Below are positions 26,101 through 36,179 of a stretch of DNA of 64,000 nt, one piece after another. The stretch comes from Muraenolepis orangiensis (lineage: Eukaryota; Chordata; Actinopteri; Gadiformes; Muraenolepididae), in the NCBI GenBank assembly GCA_027704905.1, contig CM051021.1, forward strand, positions 300,601 through 364,600, given 5' to 3'. Numbering within the stretch: position 1 is the first letter of the stretch; each line of letters starts with the position of its first letter. Below the pieces are notes generated by a model, which saw only the letters and a list, made by a program, of their open reading frames with translations, did no database searches and was not told the DNA's origin. The translations under genes were made by a program, and so were the position numbers.

Positions 26101-27888
26101 AAGGCCTGAGCTATCTCATCATGGGCACTACGAAAGATATACTAAACACTCACAATAAGTGAGTAAGTTTAATGTTTTCATATATTTTGTGATTTAGAGC
26201 CAATAAATACATTATTGGCTCTTGAATTGTTTCTCTGCTTGAAATGCATTTGTTGGAGCCATATTATTGTATTTATCATATTTATCAAATGTATCAAATT
26301 ATTGCATTGACCAATGTCACTTCAAGTTGTAATTTATTTATGTTATTTAAACATGTTATTTAGATAAATATATATATACTGTATATATGATTTATATATA
26401 TATATGTATATACTTTGGAATGTTATTTACAGGGGTTAGAAATGTATATTTAAAGGAATAATTGACCCCAACAGTATAATATCTGAAATGACTTAACTGT
26501 ACTTACTCTTGAATAGTCCAAAATAGTCTACAACATTTAGCAATCATCATTGTCAAAAATGTATAAGCCTCATTGGTTGGTGGCTAGTTTAAGCATCACC
26601 TGGCCAAGTCAGACTGATTATTCTATGGCTGGTGAGGCTGCACACCTGTGGGTCCTTGTTAATCAAGGCCCACAGATTAAACCAGCCACCACCACTAACA
26701 ATCGAGGAGAGAGCTCTAGCATGTACCATCTGCTCTGTTCACCATTATTCTAAACTTCCTTCTGTTCACCATTATTCTAAACTTCCTTCCTCATTCACCC
26801 TGTGTCCTTGACTTCGGGAGGAGCCCAGAAGGCCTTAATTAACAAGGACCCACAGGTGTGCAGCCTCACCAGCAATAGAAGAATCAGTCTGATTTAGGCC
26901 AGGTGAGGCTGCTTAATCCAGCCCACACATAGCCACTGGTCATTATTGGCCAGTTGTATACAACCAGTGTAGCTCCTAATTCGCCAACGTAAAATCAGTT
27001 TGTTGTTTAAACCTAGAAATTCTCAAACTGATGAGATAAGTCATCTGCACCAGCTGCTATCAATATTTCTAGCACAGTCAGTGCCAAACTTTGATATTGC
27101 GAGCAGCTAGCTGCTGTCAACTGGGATTTGCCGCACAATGGCTTATGGGTAACGTAGTAAACAGTAACTTAAGATGGAAAATGATAAATGGACTGCATTT
27201 ATATGCACTTTTATCCAAAGCGCTTTACAAGTCATGCCTCACATTCACCCATGCATACACACATTCATCCACTGACGGCAGAGTCAGCCATGCAAGGAGA
27301 CAGCCAGCAAGGAGACAGCCAACTGGTCAGGAGCAGTTAGGGTGTCTTGCTTGGGGACACCTCGACACCAGCAACCTTCCAGTTGTCAGATGACCGCTCT
27401 ACCTCCTGAGCTACTGCCGCCCAGATGGCCGTGTCATGGTCTACTTTGAGCTTAATTGAATAAGAATAGGCTGTGACGTCACAGCGCTGTTTCAGCCAAT
27501 GAGGAGGCTGCCTTTATAGGTGCTGTATTGTGCATGAATGAGTGAAATGCCCTGATTGATTTCTAGAGAGGCAGGCACACAGTCAACCAGAACAGTCATC
27601 CAATCATCATATGTAGGAAATAATTGTATTTGAAATGTGGTTCTTTCAACATTTCATGAGATACAGGAAAAGTGCAATATGATAACGTGACAATTATTTG
27701 TGGCAATATGACAAATGTGTTTTCCACTATGCTTTTTTTTACCCAGGTTTGAGTATGTGCTCGGGGAGAAGACATGGATAGAGTACTGGCCAACAGAAAC
27801 TGAGTGCCAGACTCAAAAGCATGGACCTACCTGTGAGGGCATGGATGAACTAATTGATCAATTACAATCCAAGGGATGCAGGGAATAG
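12964..27888 (+). CDS. c3: Complement C3-like protein, 3' part, no thioester
   Basis: Complement C3 is a secreted glycoprotein whose cleavage releases the C3a anaphylatoxin and exposes a thioester for covalent attachment to targets. Exons read here: 12964-13055, 13196-13384, 13475-13627 (GC donor), 13883-14009, 14480-14549, 14755-14952, 15066-15186, 15279-15367, 15515-15654, 16034-16240, 16787-16874, 17018-c.17049, c.17122-17325, 19087-19162, 19283-19442, 19548-19643, 20030-20186, 20508-20590, 22275-22352, 22660-22827, 22955-23011, 23557-23644, 24346-24394, 24543-24633, 24717-24806, 24905-25007, 25283-25381, 25639-25725, 25817-25900, 26030-26158, 27747-27888. Domain order: MG6, RRKR beta-alpha cleavage site, anaphylatoxin, FPESWLW segment, MG7, CUB/TED, MG8, C345C. 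Apart from the junction near 17050, phases agree and no stop interrupts the frame. The signal peptide and MG1-MG5 lie left, in or beyond the gap. The thioester motif is GNGEQ and the catalytic His position appears to be Asp. C5 is excluded by similarity around the thioester and by the C3-like C-terminus. Confidence 0.93.
13628..13882 (+). promoter_or_regulatory. GC-AG intron in the C3-like gene
   Basis: The exon ends CAGAAAAAG followed by GCAGAT, and the next exon starts GTGTGGGATATAGTG, in frame with C3 (TQ-K-K-V-W-D-I-V-E-K). No GT donor fits the frame. CACCTCACTCAG occurs both at the exon end and at the acceptor, so a short duplication may have created the second site. Confidence 0.65.
14101..14190 (+). 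mobile_element. SINE with tRNA-like head in intron
   Basis: GTGGCAGTAGCTCAGT resembles a polymerase III A box region and GGTTCAAGTCTCG a B box. The piece is short, lies in an intron and lacks a credible tRNA fold, so it is a tRNA-derived SINE head and not a tRNA gene. Confidence 0.65.
14755..14952 (+). other. C3a anaphylatoxin exon, lacking one cysteine
   Basis: The exon encodes the C3a-like domain and ends in L-Y-L-A-R, matching the usual L-A-R C-terminus recognised by C3a receptors. The Cys pattern is CC, C, C, C: five cysteines where C3a, C4a and C5a have six. The final CC pair of the family reads CS here (F-F-K-C-S). In human C3a the last Cys pairs with the third Cys, so one disulfide should be missing and one Cys left free. 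The RRKR processing site lies in the preceding exon (14480-14549). Confidence 0.88.
15672..15700 (+). repeat. (TCTTGAA)n retroposon tail
   Basis: Three TCTTGAA units lie just downstream of an exon; the same heptamer ends the element at 27990-28123. It is probably the remnant of the same retroposon family. Confidence 0.6.
16473..16522. repeat. (CA)n microsatellite
   Basis: A run of CA preceded by CGCG variants, in the intron between exons 16034-16240 and 16787-16874. Confidence 0.95.
16620..16760 (+). mobile_element. Non-LTR retroposon 3' tail
   Basis: TTTCCCTCGGGATTAATAAA is followed by CTGAATCTGAATCTG repeats. This is a common fish LINE/SINE 3' end and poly(A)-like signal. It lies directly upstream of the acceptor of exon 16787-16874, which has tandem AGs (CCAG|AG|GGT); only the second AG keeps the C3 frame. 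Confidence 0.6.
17058..17102 (+). repeat. (TG)n microsatellite at the thioester-domain exon
   Basis: A run of about 22 TG units separates the short exon starting 17018 (A-P-V-G-V-N-A-I-L-N-I) from the thioester-domain coding segment. The two flanks are in different frames, so either a small intron contains the repeat or the repeat lies in coding DNA and shifts the frame. Confidence 0.95.
17122..17325 (+). other. Thioester-domain exon with GNGEQ
   Basis: In C3 and C4 this exon carries the GCGEQ motif, whose Cys and Gln form the internal thioester. Here positions about 17190-17205 read GGC AAC GGA GAG CAA, that is G-N-G-E-Q; a TGC/TGT to AAC change needs two or more substitutions. The flanks are otherwise conserved (V-P-T before; N-L-A-R-M-T-L-P and Y-L-D-I-T-N-Q-W after), so the alignment is secure. 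The exact 5' boundary is uncertain: canonical phase-1 joins after T17050 to 17122 or 17128 give TGA, while an acceptor after ACAG at 17135 is open. Confidence 0.85.
17405..17885 (+). repeat. 20-bp satellite, forward block
   Basis: About 24 imperfect copies of a 20-bp unit, CATAGAGGGGCCCATCACAC, with a CGTACAGGTCCCGATCACAC variant recurring about every third to sixth unit. It is intronic (intron 17326-19086). Confidence 0.93.
17881..18004 (+). repeat. 120-bp interspersed repeat (also at 20642-20758)
   Basis: The sequence starting ATAGTCAACACTGCATTGTA and ending AAGGTGCATTCGC occurs nearly identically in two different introns of the C3-like gene. Its upstream context at 20620 (CCTATTCCCTATAGTC) resembles a transposon end. 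Family unknown. Confidence 0.85.
18008..18859. repeat. Fold-back element built of the 20-bp satellite
   Basis: The left edge GACATTCTCTTGCGTTGGCC is repeated inverted at the right edge (GGCCAACGCAAGAGAATGTC, ending 18859). Satellite units run in reverse orientation from 18026 to about 18180 and forward afterwards, so the block forms a hairpin whose arms are tandem repeats. Confidence 0.88.
20290..20455 (+). mobile_element. LINE 3' end with (TCTAA)n tail
   Basis: GCTGTGCAATGACAATACAT is followed by TCTAATCTAATCTAATC. The reverse complement of a related end is seen near 4965-5000 (GATTAGATTAGATTGCACAG). It is a typical non-LTR retroposon terminus in an intron. Confidence 0.6.
20642..20758 (+). 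repeat. 120-bp interspersed repeat, second copy
   Basis: Matches 17881-18004 apart from a few changes (TTTAATAAG against TTTAGGAAATAAG). At its right edge it continues into unrelated sequence (GCTAGAGATG), which defines the end of the repeat. Confidence 0.85.
21035..21185 (+). mobile_element. tRNA-headed SINE in intron
   Basis: GCAGAAGCTCAGTCTGTAAG and a shortened B-box region are followed by the body CACTGCCAAGGTGCCACTGAGCAAGG, a common fish SINE body that shares the head type with 14101-14190. Confidence 0.65.
21600..21920 (+). repeat. Unassigned interspersed repeat tail
   Basis: The region ends CCAATAAAGAGGATTCAATC followed by AGATTTAGATTTAG units. This pattern suggests the 3' end of a retroposon with its own polyadenylation signal. 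No coding content. Confidence 0.35.
23290..23500 (-). mobile_element. SINE body (AAAGCGCTTTACAA type)
   Basis: It shares CAAAGCGCTTTACAA, CACATTCACCCATTCATCCA and CTGGTCAGGAGCAGTTAGGG with the element at 27180-27424, where the tRNA-like head is visible on the minus strand. Here the head is lost. Confidence 0.65.
23795..24215 (-). mobile_element. LINE 3' fragment, C-terminal ORF2 tail
   Basis: The minus strand encodes R-I-Q-A-A-K-M-S-F-L-R-R-V-A-G, then QLRWFGHLVRM and RRPRGRPRYRW. This is the conserved C-terminal tail of a widespread fish non-LTR retrotransposon. The 3' end is GATAAGCGGGAGAAGATGGATGG with GGAT repeats (left edge on the + strand). It is strongly 5'-truncated and lies in an intron of the C3-like gene. 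I did not settle the clade. Confidence 0.8.
26565..26950. mobile_element. Fold-back (MITE-like) element
   Basis: The arm around 26598-26660 (TCAGACTGATTATTCTATGG ... GTGGGTCCTTGTTAAT) is repeated inverted around 26836-26905 with few mismatches, around a loop of about 170 bp. It lies in the last intron of the C3-like gene. No coding content, and no clear target duplication was identified. Confidence 0.75.
27180..27424 (-). mobile_element. SINE with tRNA-like head
   Basis: Read on the minus strand it starts GGGCGGCAGTAGCTCAGGAG with a B-box-like GGTTGCTGGTGTCGAGG, and ends at the GCGCTTTGGATAAAAGTGCA region. It is a tRNA-derived SINE, in the last intron of the C3-like gene. Confidence 0.75.
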
Positions 27889-27892
27889 TGTG

Positions 27893-27898
27893 AATAAA
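27893..27898 (+). promoter_or_regulatory. AATAAA just after the C3-like stop codon
   Basis: AATAAA lies five bases after the TAG stop, so a transcript using it would have an extremely short 3' UTR. Alternative signals are ATAAAATAAT near 27980 and AATAAA at about 28092, the latter within a retroposon tail. Confidence 0.5.
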
Positions 27899-27989
27899 GA
27901 CCAGGCCATCAGATCTGATCCAACTGGATCAATAAGACTCTTCTAATGCTCATCTATAATCTATATTCCAGTGTGCATGATAAAATAAT

Positions 27990-28125
27990 TATAAATGTTT
28001 TATTGTGAGTTGCATCTATAGATGCAAAAAATGAGTTGCATGCAATCTCGCCATACCTAGTAAGCATTTCATTGTACTTGTTGCATACGGCAAATAAAAA
28101 TCTTGAATCTTGAATCTTGAATCCT
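27990..28125 (+). mobile_element. Retroposon 3' end with (TCTTGAA)n
   Basis: CATTTCATTGTACTTGTTGC is followed by CAAATAAAAATCTTGAATC and two further heptamers. It may supply the polyadenylation site of the C3-like gene. Confidence 0.6.
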
Positions 28126-28367
28126 TGTCATCTGGAGAAGCCGAAAGACGCCACTGTAGTCGCAGGTAGCAGCGTCAACCACTACAGTGATGCTTCCTTC
28201 CTTCTGCTGAAGCTATTTGAGAGATGGGGGTATAGCTTCCTCCATTACACATACAGACATCAATTGATGTCTTACTGTACAACTGTAGCTATTGATTACG
28301 CCTACTGTAGTCACTGTAGTATTAGCCCAACTTACATTTTCCTAATATGAGCTAGATCAAGTATAAC

Positions 28368-28580
28368 TGTCCAGGAGACGGTGTGTCTAGTGGTGTCAAC
28401 CTGTCCAGGAGACTGTATGAGTCCGGTGTATACCTGTCCAGTGGTCCCGTGTGTCTAGCGGTGTATACCTGTCGAGGAGACGGTATGAGTCCTGTGTGTC
28501 TAGCGTTGTGTACCTGCCAAGGAGACGGTATGAGTCCCGTGTGTCTAGTGGTGTATATATGCCCAGGAGACGGCATGAAT
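28368..28580 (+). repeat. Irregular minisatellite GTCCAGGAGACGGTGTGTCTAG type
   Basis: About five diverged units combining CTGTCCAGGAGACGG, TATGAGTCC and GTGTGTCTAGTGGTGTATACC. Open frames across it are repeat translations. Confidence 0.8.
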
Positions 28581-28607
28581 ATGGTGTATATTTTTATTTA
28601 CCATGTG

Positions 28608-28790
28608 CAACAAGTACAATTTAATGCTTACTCCCCATTCCCTCCCGCAGTACAATTTGAACAACAATACTTTACTATGCAATACTATTCTAAACAATAC
28701 TATATTATAAACACCAATACTACCTACTTTATACTATACTATACACAACCCTATACTAACACAATTGTATATACAATAATAACAATATAG
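28608..28790 (+). repeat. Interspersed repeat, CCCCATTCCCTCCCGCAGTA type
   Basis: A similar sequence occurs at about 39366-39450 in the same orientation (ATGCTTAGTCCCCATTCCCTCCCACAGTA), followed in both by ACTATACTA-rich DNA. Probably a retroposon 3' end; family not identified. Confidence 0.5.
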
Positions 28791-28999
28791 TGTCTGATGG
28801 ATGATACAGTATATAAAGGTACATGTTGTTCTTGAAGCAGGCTACATAGTGTTCTGCTGTGGGTAAGTAGACATAAGATTTATTGTTGTTCTTAGTATTT
28901 GTGTTGATAAAATTGTAGAACCTTTTTCTCAAAGCTAGTTACCTGTACATAGTAAGTGAGGTGTACAGGCCTATTGTTGTGCTAAGATAATCACCCAGT

Positions 29000-31595
29000 C
29001 TGGCCCATACAGCCATAGTCAATAGAGTTAACGACAGGGAGGAGCCTAACCCGGCATGAGCCTCCCTCCCTATCGCATAGGCTATTAGAAGTAGAAGTAG
29101 TTTGTCAGCGTTTAGCGTCAGGCCCCAGGAACTAAGACCAAGGAGTCGTTCTACAGGAGTCTGTCTAGGGAGTTAGTCAAATCTAGTCCTCCTACCCTTG
29201 CTATGTGTCGTCATTCCATTGTAGTCTGGACATCCTCCCGCAATAGATGGCATCGAGGCTCTCCCTCTCGACGCCGCAACCCTTCCAATCTCCTCTATCC
29301 TACCATTTCTACCTTCACAGATCTTGTGGTGAAAGGGGGACTCTGGAATTGCCAATCGTCGGTCAAGAAGACTGAAACCATTCTGGCCTACGCCGCACTC
29401 CAGTCTCTCCACTTCCTGGCTCTCACCGAGACCTGGATCACCCCTGAGAACACGGCTACCGCAGCTGCTCTCTCCGCGACCTACTCCTTCACCCACACCC
29501 CCCGACCCTCTGGGCGTGGTGGAGGAACGGGACTCCTAGTCTCTCCAAACTGGTCATATCAGGTACTCCCTCTGGGTCACCTGACCAGATCGGCACTCGA
29601 ATTTCATGCTGTTTCTGTTACCATCCCAACTAGGCTCAACATTGCTGTAATCTACCGACCACCGGGCCCTCTTGGTGACTTCTTTGACGAGATGGACGCC
29701 CTCCTCAGCTGCTTTCCTGAGGACGGCACCCCACTCGTGGTTCTGGGTGACTTCAACATCCAGTCGGATAAGTTACAATCTCCTGAATTCATTAACTTTT
29801 TTGCCATATTCGGTCTAACACTCACTCCTTCTCCCCCTACCCACAGAGCTGGGAACCAACTGGATCTTGTCTTCACAAGATCCTGTACCACCTCGGTGAT
29901 CTCTGTCACACCCCTCCCTGTCTCTGATCACCATTTTGTTGCTTTCTCTCTCCCTCTCAAATCCCCCACCTCCCTACCCACTACTCCCCACATTGTTACC
30001 TTCCGTAGTAACCTGAAAACTCTCTCTCCCTCTTCTTTCTCCGCATCTGTCCTATCCTCACTACCATCCCCCCAACAATTCTCTCTCTTGTCGGTAGAGG
30101 AAGCCTCCTCCACTCTGACTTCCTCTCTCTCCTCCTCCTTCGACTCTCTCTGTCCTCTCACCTCCAGACCAGCACGAGCCTCTCCTCCACCTCCATGGCT
30201 GTCTGAACCTCTGCGGGCTCGTAGAGCAGAGCTACGGGCGGCCGAGAGAAAATGGAGGAAATCTGACTCCTCTGATGACCTCGCTCACTACCTCCGTCTC
30301 CTCGCTGGCTTCACCTCCACGGTATCGGCTGCTAAATCTGCCTTCTACCGTACAAAAATCAACTCTTCTGCCTCTAACCCAAGGAAACTTTTCTCCATGT
30401 TCTCTTCCCTCCTCAACCCCCCCTCCCCTCCCCCTCCCTCCTCCCTCTCAGCTGATGACTTTGTCACCTTCTTTACGAAGAAGGTGAACGACATTACCTC
30501 CTCCTTCACCCCCACCGCTTTCCTCCCTCCCTCTTCTCCCACCCCCACTAACCTTACCTGTTTCAACCCCCTCTCCCCTGATGAAGTTAACAAACTGGTG
30601 ACATCTAACCACCCTACCACCTGCCCCCTCGACCCAATCCCTTCCTCTCTTCTCCAGGACATCTCGGGCGATATCCTTCCCTTCCTTACATCCCAAATCA
30701 ACATCTCCCTTGAGGCAGGCCTGTTTCCGGCAGCCTTCAAGACTGCCAGAATCAAGCCGCTCCTCAAGAAACCATCCCTAGACACCACTGATGTCCAAAA
30801 CTACAGACCGGTATCTCTCCTATCATTCCTGTCCAAAACCCTTGAACGGGCTGTCTCCTCACAACTTTCTTCCTATCTCTCCCAGAACAACCTCCTCGAC
30901 CCTCACCAGTCAGGCTTCAAGGCTGCGCACTCCACGGAGACGGCACTGCTCGCAGTGACAGAGTCTCTTCGTGATGCCAGAAGCTCGTCCCTCTCATCGG
31001 TACTGATCCTTCTCGACCTGTCTGCGGCGTTCGACACAGTGAACCACCAGATCCTCCTCTCCACTCTCGCCGAGCTTGGAATCGCTGGAACTGCGTTATC
31101 CTGGTTCACCTCCTACCTTGTAGATCGCACTTATCAGGTCACATGGAACGGTTCCCTGTCCAGACCCTGCACCCTGGACACCGGAGTCCCTCAAGGCTCA
31201 GTATTGGGACCCCTTCTGTTTTCTCTTTACACTAAATCACTGGGCTCTGTAATCACATCTCATGGCTTCTCCTATCACTGCTATGCAGATGACACTCAAC
31301 AGTTTCTCTCCTTTCCCCCCTCAGAAACCCAAATAGCAACACGCATCTCTAAATGCCTGGCCGACATCAGCAGATGGACAGCCGCCAACCACCTGAAGCT
31401 CAACCTTGACAAGACTGAGCTCCTCTTCATACCAGGGAAAGACTGCCCTCAGATGGACCTACTGGTCACCATCGAGAACACCCAAGTCTCCCCCTCAACC
31501 ACAACAAGAGACCTTGGTGTGGTGGTAGATGACCAGCTGTCCTGCAATGCCAACGTCACCGCGGTGGCCCGATCTTGCAGAATTGCCCTCTACAA
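29000..31595 (+). mobile_element. L2 LINE, second copy, 3' end cut by hAT
   Basis: It contains 5' UTR-like sequence (about 29000-29202) and the ORF up to residue about 797, where a hAT terminus starts at 31596. The remaining ORF and the L2 3' tail are not found downstream, so a rearrangement as well as an insertion must have occurred. The exact 5' boundary is not visible. Confidence 0.85.
29203..31595 (+). CDS. L2 LINE polyprotein, C-terminally interrupted
   Basis: The frame contains the complete APE endonuclease: LWNCQS (catalytic Asn about residue 49), TETWI (Glu 76), GDFN (about 182) and SDHH (about 241). The reverse transcriptase follows with GVPQGSVLGPLLFS and YADD (about 694). It is nearly identical in residues to the copy at 6768-9507 over the shared part, with scattered single changes (for example YADDTQQF against YADDTQLF). 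The natural end is missing: after I-A-L-Y-N the frame enters a hAT terminus and reads about 45 foreign residues to a stop at 31731. It cannot encode a complete L2 protein. Confidence 0.92.
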
Positions 31596-31905
31596 CAGGG
31601 GTTCTCAAACTTTTTGTTTCTGCGGACCACTATTTATCATCAAGGATTTTCGCGGACCACCTCATATGCAAACCGTAAAAATAAGTACATATAAACGTAG
31701 TGTTAAAACGCAGATATTTTTTTATAGTTAATTATAGACAATCAAAAGTAAATTGAAGCCTATCTGATACTTTTGTTGCACGTGTGACGTCTGTCTGCGT
31801 TGTGTATGTTTCTCAAAGAGGACGGCGGACAACTTATTTTTTTCTTTTGGTCCTTGACCGTATATTCAAATCTGCATACACTCATAGAACACAACAGCAG
31901 CTTAT
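31596..31905 (+). mobile_element. hAT terminus (CAGGGGTTCTCAAACT) inserted in L2
   Basis: CAGGGGTTCTCAAACTTTTT followed by TGCGGACCAC is a typical terminal repeat of Charlie-like hAT elements. The eight bases before it (CTCTACAA) are the expected target duplication, but the far end is not present, because the sequence runs into the TA-rich left edge of copy B. Confidence 0.75.
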
Positions 31906-32309
31906 ATATATAAATATATATATATTCTTTTAAATTTTATTTTGTGCTTTATTTTCCCGGACACACACGCTGTCCATGTTAAATGACCGGTTAGACACAT
32001 CACAGACGAACAAATATAGGGTGACATTTTGGCAGTTGGACTCCGTTTACCTCCAGGATTAAACTGCTTGATGACAGGAGAAAACTAATCGAATAAAAAG
32101 GCTTTGGCGGTGATGAAGATTATTTTCAGTCAGGCAACAGCCCCCTCTGGTGGCCAGAGGGTGAACTTTGGAACGAAAACGTGACTGAACTATCCATAGT
32201 GTTTACATGAATATTTATCAAATAATAATTAAATGATGACATGAGTCATAATTTGAACAGTAGCCACGTAGCAGCACTGAGCGTTCATGGGCTTGATCGG
32301 TGGTAGCTG

Positions 32310-32555
32310 TTGAATCAGGTGAGTCTTATTGATGGATTAAATGGTTGAATCAGGTGAGTCTTATTGATGGATTAAATGGTTGAATCAGGTGAGTCTTATT
32401 GATGGATTAAATGGTTGAATCAGGTGAGTCTTATTGATGGATTAAATGGTTGAATCAGGTGAGTCTTATTGCTGGATTAAATGGTTGAATCAGGTGAGTC
32501 TTATTGATGGATTAAATGGTTGAATCAGGTGAGTCTTATTGCTGGATTAAATGGT
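32310..32555 (+). repeat. 35-bp minisatellite, copy B
   Basis: About seven units of the GTTGAATCAGGTGAGTCTTA repeat, against about nine in copy A. Confidence 0.95.
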
Positions 32556-32944
32556 CATGGATTATAAAGAACATTCATTCTGATGAACCTCTATTGGTCA
32601 TGTCAATGCAACAGAGCTAAGTTAACGTTGATAATAAAGCTTAATATGACACGTTACACTTAAAACGGATAGATGCCGGTTTAATCTTTGAGAATGTGTC
32701 GTATTTTGAAAGCTTGTTATATTATCAATGATGTGAAACATCTTTAATGTATCATTCTAATCATAGTCATGTGGATGAATACATATTTCCTTCTGTAATT
32801 AGAAGATGATTTAGACTTCTGATTAGAAGCCTAAAGTAATATCAAATGGGAGTAAATTAATTAAATGACTTTCTTGTGTAAGTCATCTACACTTTTTTGT
32901 GTAGATGACTTTAATTTAATGTTAATATAATAAGTCCCATCTCT

Positions 32945-33090
32945 TGTCCTTGTGGCACCACGGTGGTGGAATGAGCTAGCGGCCGTCGTCATGACGACAG
33001 AGACGCTCGCCACGTTCCACAAGAGACTCCAAACACACCTGTTGAGAGTCCACCTGGACTCTGCTCAGATTAGATTAGATTGCACAACAT
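32945..33090 (+). mobile_element. L2-type LINE relic, duplicated copy
   Basis: Same relic as 4846-4985: W-W-N-E-L and R-V-H-L-D-S in frame, followed by an AGATT run. Its presence in both copies dates it before the duplication. Confidence 0.75.
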
Positions 33091-35096
33091 AAGTACAGTA
33101 GAGCAAATAATTGAGCATCTAACCAGAGTGCAAATGTTGCAGTAAAGTGCATGGCAATATCATTTACAGTTAAAATATACAGTTAAAATATACAGGTTAA
33201 AAGACAGTCTAGGTATTAAATGGGATATGAGCAGCATAATAATAGGTATATATATTTACAGGTAAGTGGGTATTTAACAGTATGCCGTTATTGAAAACAG
33301 GATGAATATATATATACATGTAAATGTATAGTGAGCATATATAAATGTATGGCATATTTAAATGGGTACATAGTACATAGAGTACGAGCAGTTATATCAA
33401 CTATCAACTCGATTTCAATATATATGGCAGGTACAGTAAACAGGTATCTTAGTAATACATATGTAAACTATAGAGAGGTAGGTAGTTGTGATACAGTTTG
33501 TTTTACAGTTAGTTTTTTCTTTACAGTTAGTCAAAGACATTGGTGGTGATTGTTATCGGTGTTGAGTGGGAACTTAACCAGCCCTCCCCTTTGATGCACT
33601 ATGGATTCATATTGGCACTCAATCCTTGTGCTTTTTTTTTGTTTTTTACCATGGCTGAATCAATGAGACACATAAACCAACATATCATAATCAGGATCAG
33701 AGAAATAACAAATTAAAACCATTCAAAACGTGCTCCATGGATGTAGAGATGTTCCACGGTGGCTTTGACCTGCATGATAGTAGTACATAGTAAATAGTAA
33801 ATGACATACATGTAGTTTGTGTTACTGTTTTGTAACTGAGACTTTAATTAATGTTTATTGCATCAACTTTATGTATTCAAACATTCACGATAACGGATTT
33901 ATGTTTATTGCATTAACTTTATGTATTCAAACATTCACGATAAAGGATTTACTGCATACAGCCCACGGCTATTATAAGATTATACAAGCTATGAATTACA
34001 GCCAATATCTGCAATCTATCCATTATTAGTTATGTTAATCCATCCATGATACAGACAGCAGGAAGCCTGTAGAACAGGATCTGTCACATGAACGCGCTAG
34101 CCGTGCAGTGGGTCTGATGCGCGTTCATTATACAAATAACTCCCTGGATGGCTATCGGTGATTCTTACAACTTTTAGGACCTAATGATTCAAATAAGGGC
34201 TATTCAAGTGTTCGTACTGGGAAGTTAATTTCCCTAAAAAAAAAGTATACGCTGATTTATATACGTCTCTTTCCCCATGTTAGTCAATGGGGAAAAAAAT
34301 GTGGCACCACGTGACATCACGTGACTTCTAATTCCACCGTTTGGCCACTTGGACAAATGTGCTTCAACGCTTGGCCTACATCCTGGGGGCTTGATATGCG
34401 TACTACGATACAGTAACAGAGACCCTTATGATACCATAAAGCCAAACAACACAGCGCATCAAATCAGTTTCTGATCACTGATCAATACCACACATGGTCA
34501 CGTGGGGTATCGGTCTGTCACACATGAGGGCACTGCCGCACACAACTGAAGACCACTGGCAACCATACAGTTAAAGTCTGAAAAGTGAAATATCAATTCG
34601 ATTTTATTAAACAGGCTTTCATTTTCCATGTACCCTTTTAAAACATTTAGTGTACGCATAAACACATTTCGTGTTACATTGAAAACGATATAAAACACTC
34701 ACTGTCCAACTTATAGCACACACCGAATAAGAAAATGCTCAGGGTTGTTACAGTAGGTTAGTAAATATTAATAACCAGTGACCTACTTAGTGCAGAAGTA
34801 AACGTGTCCCGCATACGCTTGGACCTTCTAAAAATCACAGAATCTCCATTACTGCTCAGTGTACAGAAACACAGCTACTAGCCAAATGGCTACGTGCTCA
34901 AAATAGAGGCGTGTCTAACTTCACACGTCACATGTCACATGACTGTTCATCAATGAATTGATTTAAAACAAAAGATAAAATAATTAAGATTTTGGTGTTA
35001 GAATCATTTTGTATTTTATACCCCCCTGCCCCCCCTCCGCCTATGTATGTAACCCAGTGGCGAAGCGTGTCTATCACAACTGGACCTTCTGTAGAC

Positions 35097-35489
35097 CAGG
35101 GGTTCCCCAACTTTTCAGCCCGCGACCCCCAACATAACAGACCCCCCCCCCCACTATCACCGGAGGGACTGAAACATTGAAACAACGTGTGCACAGATCT
35201 TCACCATCGAGAACATCGTGAAGTCCAAGGGGGGGGTAATCGTGATATTGAAAATTGTGTGGGGCTTTTTTTTCAGCTGCAAATGATACTGTCGTGAATC
35301 TGTCGGAATCAAAATTCCTTTATTCGTCACCGTACATATATAAAAATATCTATGCACACGTTATTATTAACAATAAAAACCTCATGGTCACATCAAGAGG
35401 ATTCTGAAATCATCTCGCGACCCCCCCTCTGGGTCCCGCGCACCCCCCCCCCCCTCGGGGTCCCGCGACCCCCACTTTGGGAACCCCTG
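35097..35489 (+). mobile_element. Nested hAT-like MITE, copy B
   Basis: The ends CAGGGGTTCCCCAAC and TTTGGGAACCCCTG are flanked by perfect CTGTAGAC duplications at 35089-35096 and 35490-35497. It is 393 bp, against 430 bp in the other copy; the difference lies mainly in C and G homopolymers. Confidence 0.92.
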
Positions 35490-35715
35490 CTGTAGACCAC
35501 CACCCCCACCATCACCACCACCATTCGACAATTCAGTTGTTCTAGTCAGACGGACGTCACGGAGGAGTCACTTTATGCCTTATCTCATTTAGGCAGATCA
35601 GATTGTCGCAGCCAATTTCCAAGTGTACCATAGTTGTAAAGCAGTGTCCATGTAGTGACGTAACAGCCCAACACAGACCACCACACAGGCTATCGGTTAA
35701 AGGGACGGTCTAACA

Positions 35716-35940
35716 CGCTTCACGTGAAAAGGCTTAACTTAACTTTGGAACTTTAAGTTCCAAAATAGCGATCATTAATCACCAAATGTCTCTGGCATAT
35801 GTCTTGTCATTAGCACTTTCACCTGTCAAAATGAAAGTGAAAAGGTGAAAGTGCTAATGACAAAACATATGCAAAGTAGGTGATTATTGATCGCGGTTTT
35901 GTAACTCTTAGTTACGTTAAGTCTTTTCACGTTAAGCGAT
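35716..35940. repeat. Long imperfect fold-back inside the hAT element
   Basis: The left arm, from CACGCTTCACGTGAAAAGGC through GTCATTAGCACTTTCACCT, is repeated inverted as AGGTGAAAGTGCTAATGAC through CTTTTCACGTTAAGCG. Arms are about 105 bp with a tiny loop. It is probably another small DNA transposon nested in the hAT. Confidence 0.8.
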
Positions 35941-36179
35941 GCAAAGAAAGATCAAGTCCAAACTCTCAATTCAAATGCACAAGAATGCTTAACAAACCCA
36001 AGACAGCCATTAACTAATCAGTCAACAAGTGTGTGGAAACAAAATGCAACAACCAGCTCAACGAGACGCAACACTGAGACAAAACCAGCAAAGACAAATG
36101 AGTGTCACTCACCAATGATGTTCGCTTAAAGACCAAATCCATTCTCCTGTCCTTCTGGATGAATGGTGCGACCACCATC

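Noticed and set aside
12964..27888. Calling the C3-like gene a pseudogene
   Set aside because: Apart from the uncertain junction near 17050 and a GC donor, about 31 exons are open with consistent phases and good splice sites. The changes hit catalytic residues specifically and are not random decay.
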